Below are positions 41,901 through 56,800 of a stretch of DNA of 64,000 nt, piece after piece. This DNA comes from Orthonyx spaldingii (taxonomy: Eukaryota > Chordata > Aves > Passeriformes > Orthonychidae). The stretch covers positions 631,142 through 695,141 of the forward strand of contig VZTJ01004195.1 of NCBI GenBank assembly GCA_013397795.1, written 5' to 3'. The position numbers and the translations under genes were made by a program. The stretch's first letter is position 1, and every line of letters begins with the position of its first letter. The notes below the pieces were generated by a model. The model was not told where the DNA came from, did no database searches, and was given only the letters and a program-made list of their open reading frames with translations.

Positions 41901-44900
41901 CCAAAGAAGAATGTGGTTTATCACCTGGGTTTTATGGTGAGATGTAGAATTAGTTTGATAAACAGAGACACGAAGCTTATTCCAAACAATGAGCTGCAGA
42001 TATCAAATTAAATGAAACTGTGTCAGGAAAAGGGAAAGAAACAGTCTCAGAGGTAAGATAGCACAAGACCAGATAGGATTTTAAAAAACAATCTATTTTG
42101 AAATAAAATATAATGAGGATAATGAAATTTATAAAAATGGGTGGATTAAACTTCTAGTTTGATAAATTAGGAAGACATATGCTATGTATGCTGGGAGCTG
42201 AAAACTAAATCTGGCAGAGCCAATGTAAGAAAGTTACAATACTCAAGATCGAAGAAGAGACATAAATTATTAACACTAGCAAATATCAGAAAAAACAAAA
42301 CCAACCAACCAAAACATCTCCCATAAAGATGTTCTTTTCTTTTTGTATAATTGATCTCGAGAAAACACACATAATTTTGATGAAGTATAATAAAATAACA
42401 TAATAAAAAATAATATAAACTCAAAATATAAAAAGTCAATACAGTGTGAGAAAGTAATAAAAACACTGAAAAATACTGTGACTTGGAAGTTTAAGTGTCT
42501 TACACATGTCGTCATTGAAAAAAAAGCCAACCAAAACCAGACACCAAGTATTGGCATTCTGGTATTGACATAAAATGAAGGTGATAACTACTTTCCTTCA
42601 TAGGCTGTGAAAATACAGCAAGATAAAAATATGAGCAGGGCATATATATAAAACTTTGCCCATTGATGCAATGCTTAAAAGCAAAACAAAAAAAGTAATT
42701 AAAAGGGAAGGATGCAGTTGGGAATAAATTGAACTTGCACCTAGTAAGCATTATGACACTTTAAATAATGCTGGATTTCTATACACTGAGATTTACAGAG
42801 TGGCTTTATACATCATTTATTGTGTATTTATACAGAAAAACATATTTTAAAAATCTACGTGTTGAAACTTACATCTTATGGTCATTCAAAACTGAAAATA
42901 GCTGTAATCACTACATATAAAAATGTACCTTCTCCCTTTAAAAAATTTTGGTAAGATATGTCTGTGTTCATGGAGGAAGGATGGCTTCTAAACTGCAGCT
43001 CTGCATTTTAGGAGGTCCAAATTTACAGTGAAAATTGAAAAAATTCATGGTAAATCAGAGAGAAATTGGTATCAGTTATGTTGTGAGCCAGCTGGGTGGT
43101 ATCTTCCACTCATAATCTTGCTTAGAGATCCTTTGATGTGTTTGACTAAAGAATATACTGATTCCCACATTAGATTCTTTTGACCTGATTCTCTTTCTAG
43201 TTTTGTCTTCTTAAAAGCACAAAAGCAAGCAGTGTAATGGAAGTAAATTCAATTCAAGAATCGAAAAAACAGCAGCGATACAGTGGTTTAGAAGCTGGAA
43301 GGAAGTATCATGGGGTCCATCAAAGTGGAGAGGAAGGGGACAGTTAGACTTGAAAAGTGAGAAAATAAGTCAGAGGCCATAGTATGAAATAAAGGTAAAA
43401 AGAAACATCAAAGTATGTGGCATCCCAAATACATGTCCTTCGAAAGTCATACTGAAAAATTTTGACTGAGGCCAACCTGTGTTTTGGCATATGTCTAACA
43501 CACGTAGTGCCTACCTACAGTCAGGAGTGGCTCAGTAAGGGATAAATTAGTGCAATTTTACATATATATATATATATATATATGAACTGTATATGTTTTT
43601 CATGTATGATAGGTGTACAAATATTAGTGAGAATACACATTACAAACACAACTGAAAGGATCACATTATTCTAGGTAAAACTTTTATCCTCCTCTTGGAG
43701 GTTTCTCTCCTTAAACTTTTATGAAAAGTTAGATAAAGAGCTAGCATTTTTTTCATCCTCTATCTACAAGGAGTAGTGACTGTCTCCAAAATAAGAACTT
43801 GGATAGCTGTACACTGTGTTATCTTTAGGAATGGATAGCAGGTCACAGAAATAGGGTTGTGTGACTCAACCTGAAATTGGCTATGGTCTTGAAGCAGATC
43901 TCTGCCTACAGTGTTTTTCCAAAAAGATATAATTTTTGAAAGCCTTATAATTCAAAAGCAAGACTTTTTGAAATGAAAAGGTAATTTATTAGGACAAGAA
44001 ATATTGAAAGTGAGGGAGAGAGAAGTGTTTAAAAACACATAATTCCCCTCTGCCTGCTGTGTACAGTACAGCCTTCCACCTGGATCCTTCTCCTTCCATT
44101 GCCTTTTTGTGTGTCTGTTCCCTCTCTTCTCAGCAGTCCACATTGTTCTGCAACACCCCTCTGTTTTCACTACACTGAAGTCCACCAATATCTTTCCAGC
44201 AAGCATTTCCATTTCTGGGAAACTATACAGTCTTTCCTCTTTGGGGAGGGAGACACTTCAACAAGTCCTTTCAGATAGATGTTAATTGCAAGTTATGAGA
44301 TCTGACCATAGTCTAAAAGAAGGTTACTCACTCACTATGATGGATACTACCTACTGTGTTTCTGGATAGGTTGAATATAGGAAACAAAAATAACTTGTAA
44401 AAAACTTAAGTATTTTAAAGGGTGGATAGGAATTCAGGTTGCAGGAGGAGAGACTTGTGTCTGCAGCTTTACTTGAAAAGAAAGTAAGATATTTAAAATT
44501 TGTCAGAAACATAAAATAATTTTAGCCAAGGTTAATTTTATTTGTAGTAAAAGGAAATCTACTTGCTATATGCTACATATACTGCATTTATTCTAGACTT
44601 TTGAATTCTTAAAAAAGAAACAGTACGTCATTTTGCAAGTGTTGTTCTTTGTCAAGTCACTATCAGAAACAAAATATGGACCCAAATAAACAAAAGAATA
44701 AGCATTATTTTCTTACCTGTCTGTAATGCCACATAAATCTATCTGAAGATCACTGAAATTGCCAAAACCATTTTGCTGAACAGAAATCATATCCACAGCT
44801 TTGTTACCAATGGAAATAAGTCGCATGCATCCTTGAAAAGTACCAAATGAGGTATTACATTCAGAAATGTTTCCATTGCTAGGACAGCCTGAAAGAAGAA

Positions 44901-47900
44901 TAAAAACTGAAGCTGAAAAGAAATATTTTATTGAAAAAAGATTTATATTCCAAAAGTAGATTGACCTTTGATAACCTCCACATGTTTTAAACTTTGTGGT
45001 TGGAGGACTTTAGCCAGAAGCTCTTCTGATAAGCCATGACTTATGACTAAAAAAAAACTTTTCTGCAGTCTTACTGTTTTTAAAGCATATGAAAAACATG
45101 ACTAAAAATTTTGGTAAGCAAAAAAAAAAAAAAACAAAACTAAGCAAAAGTTCCAAAGCAATGAATGGAAATCAAGATATGAACAGGCTGACTGGGAAAT
45201 CTTAGTCCCAGAATGTTAGATTACAATAGAAGGTCACATGATTTGAACACATGTTGTGACAAGATTTAAGTCACAATTGAAGTCACATGAGAAAAACAAT
45301 CAGTTAGTATAGTGATTTAATTCTATCAGCTGTCAAGAAGATTTTGTAAAGTACTGAAACTTCTTGTTGCAGATCACCAATTACTCAATAACTAGGAGAG
45401 ATGCTCCATTGAACCTGCTTCTCATGGACAAGGAAGAAATGGCTGAAAATGTAAAGATAAGGACAGTCTTGATTACAGAAACATGAAGATGAAGTTGTGG
45501 AGTTTATGAACCACAGAGTAGACAGCAAGAAATAAAATCCCAAAATTACACACCTGGACTTCAGAAGAGCAAAATTTTTCTGTTGTGGATCTATTTTGAG
45601 GATACAATTAGAAATTGCCTTGAAGAGCAAAAAGGTTGGATAGTTTTCGACAAAAAAAAGCTCTTCAGAGCATAACAGAAGTCCATAGCAATATCAAAAT
45701 AGTTAAGCAAGTGTGGCATAATGCCTGCAACCATAAACACGGAGCTCCTGAGTGAGTGCAAACACAAGAAGAAAGTATACAAAATGTGGTAGCAGGGACA
45801 TGTAACATACAGGGGAATACAAAGACATTACCTACATGTCCAGAAATGCAGTTAGGAAACAGAAGCTAAAGCTTGCCAAGTAAGTTGAAGTGCAACAAAA
45901 AGGTTTCTGTAGGGCACAACTGTAGGAAAAGGAAGGCTAAAGAGATTATGGATATTATCCATATATTCCATGTGGCGATGGACTTGGTGACAAGGTCCAG
46001 AGAAGAACTGTTTTCCTCAACGTCTTCTTCTTCACTAGTAAAACTGATCCTCAGGCTTCCCATATCCTACCAGAGTATGAAAAAAGAATGTAGTTTCCAC
46101 AGTAATGGAACAACATGCCCAAGGTGCACCTGAGGGTGCTGCAGGAGTTGGTCAATGCCATTTTAAAAATTACCATTGTTATTGTGAATTCATTAACATT
46201 TTAATCCTCAAAGGGTCTTGACAATTTGCTGGACTTCTTGATAATCGGAAAAGCCAGATGCTACACCCATCTTCAATAAACTAGAGGGCAATTAGTCTTA
46301 TTGCAGTCCCATGCAATTTCACAGTGCGAAATTTCTTAAAGCCATTTCTAAACATGCAAAAGACAAGAAGTAAACTGGCTAACTTTAACTTCGAGCTAAA
46401 GTCTTTGCTGAAGTGATGACCAGTAAGATAAAGGGAGAACAATGAGCATTGAGTACTATGACTTTAGCAAAGACAGTTAACAGTTTAACAGTTTTTTATA
46501 GTCTCCCTATCATAAGATTCATGATATATGGGTGGGATAAGCAGGCAGTTTATGATGCAAAGTCCAGCCGGTGATTACTGAGCAGAAGATTCTTCAGAGA
46601 TCAGTAGTGACATCTATAATGTCTTCATTAATCACCTGGATGATGAGACAGCATGCACTTTCAGCAAACCTGCAACCGATACCAAAGCAGAGGCTGGGAT
46701 CAAATGTTGAAGAGCAGGGTTACAACTCAAAGGGGTCTGGACAGGAATGACATGAAATTCAGAAAGAACAAGATCAAGATCTTTAATCTGACATGGAGTA
46801 AGTCCATGTAAAATCCAAACTGGAGGATAACTGTCCAGAGAGAGGCCTGAGATCCTAGTGACCGTCAAGTGGGGCATGAGCTGGGAAAGTGCTCTTGCAG
46901 AATAGAAGGCTAACGCCATTCTGGGTGTATTATCAAGAACACAGTCAGCAAATCTTGGGAAGTGGTCCTTCCTGCTACATGAAACTTGTGAGACCGTATC
47001 TGGAGTGCTGCAGTTCTGGGCTCTCCAGTCCAGGAAAGACATCAATGTCCCAGAGTGAGACCAACGGTGGCCTCCAAGATGGTTGGGAAGCTCAATGCAG
47101 TTATGAGGAGAGACTGAGAGATCTGGGCCTGCTCAGTCTTAAGAAGAGAAGATAAAGCTCTCTGATAAGACAGCACAGAGAAAATGGAGCAAGACTGCTT
47201 CCAGCAGTGCACAGTTATGGGACAAGAAGCAAAGAACAAAACTAAAGACATGAAAATTCAGATCATAAGGCATAAGACACAAATAACATGTGTTTTTACT
47301 GTGACAGTGGTCAATATGAGAACAGTTTGTCCCAAGCAGTTATAAGATTTCCATCTCTGAAGCTGTTCAAGGCTTGAGTGGTCACAGTCCTGTACATCTT
47401 GATCTAACTGGACTTGTTTAGAACAGAAGGTTAGACTACATAACATCAGAATGTGCACACTTGGTAAGAATCTAATATTGTGGTTTAATTTTTGTCTTAC
47501 TGATCCTGAAATGCCTTGTTCACTGGTTGCCAATTAATTAAATATTTGTAGTAAATAAATAAATTGCTTTAATCCTGATTTGATTTAACCCATGTCTACT
47601 GAGCAGTTTTTCCCAGTGGCAGTCAAAAACTGCACTACAATGCTTAAGTGGTTTTTATTTTCTTTCTTCCAAGAGGCATTATTGCTTCTGAAATGATGCA
47701 CAAGGGTCATCCTTTGATCTTAATCAAACAATACTGCATTCTGGTTCACAGTATTTGAAGTCCTTCTTGTTTCAGGATGTTAGGAAGCAATGAGTTTTAA
47801 GACACTTCTCTGTTCCACAGGGCTAATGGGTACTTTTGAAATCCTCTAAAGATGGGGAGAAGCTTATGATAGAGGAAAACAAAATGACAGTGGAAACTAC

Positions 47901-50900
47901 TAAATATATTCAAATGAGTGTGCACCAACATAAATAGTATAGATACGTTTTTGAGAAATATAAACTAGAAAATTAGTTAAAACTGAAATTTAACATGTTA
48001 ATAGATTTTCAGTGTGTATACCTCTGTTCAGTAATCAAACTGTTCAAAATTGTTATCATGTTTCTGAAGTCAAATGTTTATTATCTAGTTGGTTTGTTGC
48101 TTTAAGAACAACAAATGTGTGGGTTTGCAAAAGTTCAGATTGGAGCACAGTAAGTTCTCAGCACTACACATGGTTAGAAAAATCAATTACAGGTCTAACC
48201 ATATGCTTTACAGCATTCTACAGTTGAATGATAACATAAATTCTATCATTTCTGTTGAAAAATATGATGCTCATTTGAGAATGAGATATTTCCAGTAGCA
48301 TTCAAATAAATAAATAAATATTAGATAAACAAGCAAAGGCCAGAGAAAGCACGAAAAGTTTACAATTTTTAGACTTAGCTATTTCACAAAATTGTGTCTC
48401 AGATATTTTTACTGGTATCTCTTTTTAAAAAATTGTCTTCTGTTAGAGAAAAGATAATACCATTAATATGAATTAAATTGTGTTTCCTTATAATTGTAGA
48501 CAGGATATTAAAGACAAGAAGAAATCGTTTAATCATTAAATTTACATTATGTGCTTATTGCAATATTAAATAATCTCATTTTCCCTTACAGTTGCAGTGA
48601 GTTATTATTACAAGAACTGAGAGAAGTTATAGATCCTTGGCGATGGCATGACTAGAAATTGTGCTGACATAACACTAAAATATTTTCATGTTTATTGCAT
48701 GTTTTCCTAGTTAAGCATACACATTTCCTGCATAATTTGTATTCATTAAAACAACTAAACAAATCACCATGTCCCCGGGACATCTCCCCGAAAGGCTGAT
48801 ACTCACATTTTACCAACCAGTATAAACATGGTAAATATTCATATAAACTTGGAAAGAAAGCAAAAATGCATTGTCTACATTTTGACAGCGGTATATAACA
48901 TAAAAATTTAATAACCAAATTTCTAAACTCAGAAACCTACTTCTAGTATTACCTAACTTTTGTATGACATGTGTGAGCTGCAGATTTCAGCTATAAGGCT
49001 GAGATCAGAGAATCTGAGGGGTGGATACACAGTTGATACTTTCAGTGTTCCTGGAATTATTTTGTCCCCTCCACACAGCGAAAGGCAAATAGAAATGTTC
49101 TTCTACAACTTAATTGAATATGCTGCTTTTTGTAACTGCCCACATCCCTTCCGAACTGTTCATCTGTGTCATCAACCCTGTAATGATGAAAACCGCCTAA
49201 TCAGAGATCTGGGAACCTGAAGCAACATAGAGAGGGTTATTCGAGACTAATATTTTGCATCTTTCTTTGATTTCACTGATTATTATGCAAGTTGGGGGTA
49301 TTTTCAGTAGAAAAGGATAGATGCCAGATGTGAAAATTCATGTGAATGCTCATGTAGCAGTTACTGATGCTTGTAAGTATGAAATTTATTTAAAACTTAT
49401 TGTTTCAAGGGAAGTGATCTGTAGACAATGACTTGATCCATACTCATTTAGTGTTTTGGACAAAATCTTCTCAGTTTTCTCAGAAATTTGAGAATTATTA
49501 ATAAATAGTTAAACCATTAATGTTTAAAAGAGAGAAAGCATTAGGCTAATAATGCACTCAGACGATGTTTATCATTGCTATTATGTAGTCCATTCCCAAC
49601 AGAATTACATGAATAACAGAACAATCTGTTCTACTCTATGAATAAAAACACATATTATTAATAACATAATCTCTTGATGACAGATGATTGTTGATATTCT
49701 TAGAGAAATGAAGATATATAAATTTTAGACACAAATTATATTCGTCAAACATTGAAAAGCTGTATCATTGTGGTAAAAAAAAAACCAAAAAACCTGTGTA
49801 TCATACAAATAGGGTATTTACACAGGTAAGCATACACTTAAGGTGAAAACTTGAAGTCATTCCAGTGGAAGATTCTCCAAAACATTCATTTAGCAAAACA
49901 ATTAAGTCTGCAGCAAAAGAAACCCTTGTGTGTCTGTTTGATTGTCAGCCAGACTATATTCAATTATCAGAACATGATACAAATTACGATGATCTAAAAA
50001 GTGACCAAGGATTTAGAGTGGTGATTTATTCTACCCAACATAGTAAAATTCAAAGGAAACAAACTAAAAACAGCATAACAGTGCCTGAACCAAGGTAAGC
50101 AAAGAAGATTTGAAGTAAGCCAAAAAGTTCTTTTCATTTGATTAGATATGTCAGGAAAATTGATGTGTAACTATTGGATATTGTCAACATAAGCAACCAA
50201 TATATTTCACCTCCAAAGTAGAAAACATCTCCTGAATAAATCTGCAAAGGTATGGAGGCATGAGCAGATGAGGTCACATCATTGTCCACCCTTATACTGA
50301 TACGATTCCTTTTGACAGAGAGAGATACAGAATGCCATTGGCCGTTATTTAATCCAACACCTGAAAGAAAAATAAACCCCCAAAATTTAGTATAAACTTC
50401 TACTAATTGTTATGCTATCTAATTGTATTAGAGTTGAAAGGACAAGGGAACAACAGCGCAATCATAGCCCACATAAAATCTCCAGTGATAGTGAAATGAA
50501 AACCTAATAAGCACAAGCATCTTTTGTGAAGACAGAACCTTGCTTCACATTTGATAAATAAAAAATAAAAGTACTTCAGTTAATAAGTCTTAGTGTTGTT
50601 GTACTATTGTTGTAGCCTAATTATCTGTATTATATCCATTTAATATAATGACTGCAAAGAGTATCCTCCCAAGCTAAGGAGGTTATCATTAAGACATTAT
50701 TGTGATGGTTGATACAGTATTTTACACATAATACCTATTTTTTGACTACACCGTTACAAAGGATTTCTTCATGTTTTAAAATAAAAAGTAGTCATTCTAT
50801 TACAACATGGCAAAATAGCAAAATAACGTAGATTCTAAAAGCTTCAGTAATCATCATGTCAATGTCACAAGACAATTATTTCTTTCAGCTGATTCTTTTA

Positions 50901-53740
50901 TTGGACATGTATGAGAAAATATTTTGAGAGTTTAGCCAGCATCACAAATTTATATTACCTCTGGATGTGTAGGTGTACGGTGCCACAAAGCAATAAACCT
51001 AAACCCCTGATTCTGGAAAACACTTCTGTATACATAAATTCTACACAGGGCAGCATGTAACCACACTATTATCTTTACAAAGTGCTTAATGTCGATAATC
51101 TTCTTGAGTGTTCTTCAGAACAGAGATACTTCTTTCAGTGAAGAACAAAGAATACAACCTTTTAATTAGGCAAAGCCTTTTCTTGACTGCAGAGTGCCTA
51201 TGATTTGTGATCTATGATTTCCCTCTTGAAATTTCATGTATTTATGTACTCCTCTCTAGAACATGTTGTATATGCCACAGTAACTGTCCATGAGTTAAGA
51301 GATTCATCGAAATAGAAAGAAAAGAAATAAAGACAAAAAGATGAGAGGGTTCAAATAGCTAAAGTACAGCATAACTAGGATCAATAGATTGTTGACTACC
51401 ATAATCTAAATATAGGATTGTCATACAATGAAGAGACAAACCCTAGAAGGACATTGCAAACTCAGATGAACTATCACCTAGATAATATCTCAACTATATT
51501 TAAGATAATATTACTCCTATCTACCTTTTCTCTCATTTTTTCCTTACTTCAATTTGTATATTTATTAGGGAACACATAAAAAGAAATCTCAAACATTTTG
51601 CTTTAGGCCCAGCCTCTCACAGGTACTTCAAGTGATAGATGTTTTTCTCAGTCACATCTCTTCAATACACTATCTTTTCCTTTAGAAATCAAAGAATCAT
51701 AGTATCATATAACATATTGGGCTCCAAGTGTTACCTTTAAAAATCAGTTAGTCCAATGCCTCTTTTTGCAGGAACTTTTTTACTGGATCAGATTGCCAAA
51801 ACCCCCACACAACATAACCTTGAACAGGTTCCTTCAGGAGAGGAACATGTAAACATAAGCTGTTTCACTTTAAAATGGCTGACTCTTGTTCTGCCACTAC
51901 AGATCCTTGGAGGAAGAAAGAGTAAAAATCTCCATTATAGGCCTTCTCCTATGTATTGAAAGGCCACAATAAGGTCTCTCTACAGCTTTTTTTTTCTCCA
52001 GACTGAATACCACCAATTCTCTCAGCCTGTCTTTAAGGAGATATGCTCCAGCCCTCTGATTATTTTCATGGCACTCCACTAGTCTCCCTCTAGCAGAATC
52101 ACGTTTTTTTGTGTTGTGGGCCCCAGAGTTTGATGCAGTTCTTGAGCTGGGGTCTCATTTACCAACACACCCACATTCTTCTCAGCAGGCCTGCTCGTAA
52201 TCCCTTCCTCCCCCAGCCTGGTCTGATACTGGGAAGCACTCAAACCCAGGTGCAGGTACTTGCATTTGGCTTTGTTGAGCTTCATGAAGTTCACATGGGT
52301 ACATTCTTCAATGCTATCAAGGCTCCTCTATCTTCAAGCCTATCGAGGGTTGCATCCCTTCCCTAAAGTGAATCAATTGCACCACTCAGGTTGGTGTCAT
52401 CAGCAAACTTGCTGAGGATGCACTTGATCTTGTTATCTATGCCACTATTGAAAATATTAAATTTAGCAAAAAACTCTGTCACTTTATTTGAATTGTTACA
52501 AGGATAACTGCTTTTAATTCTTAGTTGTGCATCCTGCTTCAGTAGCTTGTTCTGGTGGGTAAACCATATTTCAAACCTTGCAAAATTTGACTGTGAAGGT
52601 AGGTAAGAGACTGTCCTAACACAAAGAATGATATTTCAGACCATCAGGAATTTTGGTTACTGCAAAATTAGTAATATGAATTTTGCACTTTTTGGTTTGT
52701 TGACTGCAGTTCACCTTACTGACCTAATATAATATTTTGGAATGGATACTTTATCTCCTCTTCTTAGAGGCTGGCATGATTAGACATATTTAAGAATGTC
52801 GTGTACCTCAAGCTGACTTTCTAGAAGTCCCTTTTATTATGTCTGGGAACTGAGGAATGCCATTGTGGGAGCACAAGACACTCTGAAGGAAACTGGTCAT
52901 TTCAGCCCTTGAATTGAGACCTTGACTAAATTCACATTTGCTTGTGTGTAGCCACTGAGTGGTAAAACATCTAGGTGGAGGAGACCAGTGGACTACTAAC
53001 ATTTATATTCCATCTGAAAATTATATTGTCTGCTGCTCTAATACGAGTTATAAAAATGCTTAACCAGAAATAAGCAGGAAAAACAAAGCAATTAATTTTT
53101 TAGTACATAATAAGGTAGCTATTAAACAAGATATCCATTTATTCTCATTAGTTTCATCATTTTAAATCTAAGTATTAAAATGGGGTCTATGGGACATCTT
53201 GCAGAAAAATTACAACTGACATCAGGAACACATATATAACAATACAGTGTATAAAAATTATTAGGAGACCAGTGAGAAACAAAAAAAAAGTTTAGAGGAA
53301 GTCGTTTGTAGATTAGTCTGAAGTATAACAATCAAATCCCATGATTATTAACATCACTTAATCAAAAGCTGCATGGAAATTAAAAGCTGAGTAGAAACAG
53401 AGGGTCACAGAAGAAACTGAGTAATAAGATCTAACATTTAAACATATCATAATTCAATTTGGTCTCATCATTCAAAACAAATTTACTTTGTATTGATTTC
53501 TCTTTTTTAAAACCTATGATATTTCTTTGTGAATATTTGATGTACAACTTGCAAAACAGGCTACAAATGAAAGACATTAAGCAACCACTGTAAAAGAAAG
53601 ACTGAACTTATCATAACTTAATTACTTATGAATTAACATGCCATTCTACTCAGTTTTATATGGTTGAAGAAATTCTTAACACAGGATAATCAATTTAAGA
53701 ATTGTGCACAAGGAAATATGCTCAGATTTAATTATCAAAT

Positions 53741-53814
<74 letters not shown>

Positions 53815-56800
53815 AAAGTCAGGTCATAAGTCCTTGCCTGCAGGGGAGCAAACTTGTCCAACCATTTATAATTTAATTACTCAATCTCCAGATGCAGACC
53901 TGAATTGCTTCAGTGATTGCTACAACAAACACTTCAAAAACTCAAGGAAAAGTTTCCCATATGTTTTGTTAGATAAATTCTTTCTCTGAAGAGAATAAGA
54001 TGATTTTGCTGTAGCTTTTGCCTTCACAAAGACAAACACAATTCCTCTTGTTAGACTTTGTGAACAGAAAGCTTAACCTAGCATGAGAGCATTAAATTCC
54101 GTTTCTGCACAGAATGTCAAGATTTATTTTGGGGTGTTTATGCCAATATTTTATGTATTGTGTTGCAGCTTTGAAACTGAATAAATTGCTCCATATGCAA
54201 GTCTACCTACAGCTGTTAAAAGTGCCACCACCATAAGCTGGTCTGTTAAAATGACACTGCATGACAACAGTGTCTTTAACATACATCACCTAATTGAATA
54301 GCAATTGAAATAGCTCCTAAAAAGCCAAATTCATCACTGCTAACTACATACCACTGACACTCTTACTAAGAAATTGACATTTTCAAATGGTAAGCCTAGG
54401 GAAATCTCTTGTCATTAAAGTGGTACTCTCTGTGCATCAGTTATTTTAGATTATAAAAAATACCAGGGCCATTCATATTATCATCCACAGGAACAGGATC
54501 AAAGTATTTATGCAAATTTGAACATTATCTGTGGTCATTAGAAGTTTACAGTCTTTTCCTGAGTTAAAATAATCAGCGGTTTAAAATTTTACTTGTAATC
54601 ATTATACACCTGTAGAAACATGATGAACGTCTCTTTCTTTCATTTTCTTTCTCATTCTTGCTCTCTTTCTTTCACTCTCTTTCTCTCTCCCTTCCTTCCT
54701 TCCTTCCTTCCTTCCTTCCTTCCTTCCTTCCTTCCTTCCTTCCTTCCTTCCNNNNNNNNNNNNNNNNNNNNNNNNNNNNNNNNNNNNNNNNNNNNNNNNN
54801 NNNNNNNNNNNNNNNNNNNNNNNNCCTGCCTGCCTGCCTGCCTCCCTCCCTCCCTCCTTCCCTTCCCTCCCTCCTTCCCTTCCCTCCCTCCGCCTTTCCC
54901 TCCTCAAGGGCACCTCCATTTTTTGAGAGGATTTAAAGTCAGGAATCAATCTAAAAGAAACATGGACATGGAACAAAGATTAAGGACACCTCATCTTCAA
55001 ATCCTGTGGCTGTTTCTTTGCCCTGTTTGGTTCTGCTTTGCTCTCTTTGTCTGCATTAAACTGCCTAATAACAATTTAGATCAGTTGATTTTTATTTTTT
55101 CTTTATACTGATTATAACTAATTTTGGGTTTTCTCACTTGGTTTTCACCTGTTAATTCAGTTTACACATTATATAACTGGAACTAACTTGTCTTCTTTTA
55201 CACTAATAATATTCTACTTTGTGAATATGAAATGGGATATATATGTTTGTGTATGGGTCAAAAGAAATTAAAGATCAGGTGATGTTTTGGATATGATGAA
55301 CATGTTTTCTGCATCCAACTTCATCATTGCTTCTACAACATATTCCTCCAGCTAGTGGACTCTGATCATCTTTGTCCATACAGAAACCACTTCAACACCA
55401 GCTTCATTTCCTCATCTTCCTATATTCCCTATAATCCTGTTTATCCACCTAACCTCTATTGTGTAGTTTTTCCTGTCTTAGAACTCATTATATCATATAA
55501 TATCACATCATATAATCCATCCACAAGTAAAGGGCAAAATTCAATTTGTTTGCATAAATGATGAGAAGCTCTAAGGTAGCAGTGATACATAGAATGTCAG
55601 AGAATAGTACACTACTGGTGAAGTGCTGCTAGGTGAAGATGATAATATTATTGCATGGTAGCGTTACTGAATCTCAGAATTTCATAGAAAGCCTTTGAAG
55701 ATGGAGCTGATGTTGTTTCTGTCCTGCTCTCATATTTCCTGAAAGATGGAGATTCCTAACTGGGCCAACAGTCTTGTTCTTCTTACATCAAGTGCTAACA
55801 GCACTAAAAAAACAACTGAGGAGACTCTTTGTGAAAGAGCTAGTCCCATTCCTGCCAGGCAGGGACAAAGTTAAAGCTGGAATCTGTTTCTTAGAATCCC
55901 AGCCAAATACTCTCTAGAATGACTGTATATCAGTATAGTTGCTTCATCCTCTAGTCTTGACATACTTGTTTGCTAAGGGTGAAATTACTCACCAGAAGAC
56001 TAGAAGGTACTAGCATTCTGAAAATCTCTGTTTCACCCTGCAGGATGCCTAGCGGGGCACAACCAAAAGTAGATGATCTAGGCTCAGTTCAGTGTTTAAC
56101 TACAAAAGTGACCCTTTAGCTCTCAAGCATTCATTTTCCTCAAGTTCCCTTTTCTTTTTTACCATAGACTCAAACTTGCCCTGGATTTCTGAAACATTAT
56201 CTGGTATTGGGCATTCACTGTCCCAGTTTAATGGGCATCTCTGAAATTGAGAACTTTAAAAAATAATAGACTTGATATTTATAATGTGTATAACTTTATA
56301 AAAAAAATTAGTTACTTGATACCTTTTGAAAGCACTGTCAAATGGTGAAAAGTATCTTAATGACTTAGCTGGACAGAGAGAGACTAAATTTTTTACACTT
56401 CACAACTGAAAAAGCCGCTTAGATTGATGCCAAAAGGATTTTTTGCTATTTCTTTTTATACCTTTTACACAGTTCTGTGTATCCACAAGTGTTAGCATGC
56501 ATACTTGTACTTCTGCAAGTCTGATAACTCCGCATAGTTCCAAGCTCCTGTAGAGCTGAGACCAAACATTCCACTACCTTGAGGAGCCATGGCTCGCCTC
56601 AGTAGAATATGTTCTGTAAACTTATTAGCCCCCTGGGGAGATTAGGTCTATAAGTTGTGTGTAGAGTGGGATGGGGTGAATACAGAAGAAGAGGAAGAGA
56701 AGAAGATACAGAAGAACAGAAGAAGAGGTGGAGAAAGGGGAAGAGCACGCATGCATGGTGGGCTTCAGGATGTGATGTATCAGAACAGGATCCTATTAAA

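Noticed and set aside
46632..47155. 137- and 88-codon frames
   Set aside because: Inside the degraded CR1 at 45365-47450; not independent genes.
49865..50098. Plus-strand 77-codon frame bounded by a cattccag acceptor and a ccaag/gtaagc donor
   Set aside because: Exon-like signals but opposite to the gene, no family match and no neighbouring exons; probably chance.
53750..53989. MCVCVC-type frame
   Set aside because: Translation of the (TG)33 repeat.
54602..55111. Frames over the TTCC/CCTG array
   Set aside because: Low-complexity translation across a gap; no gene structure.
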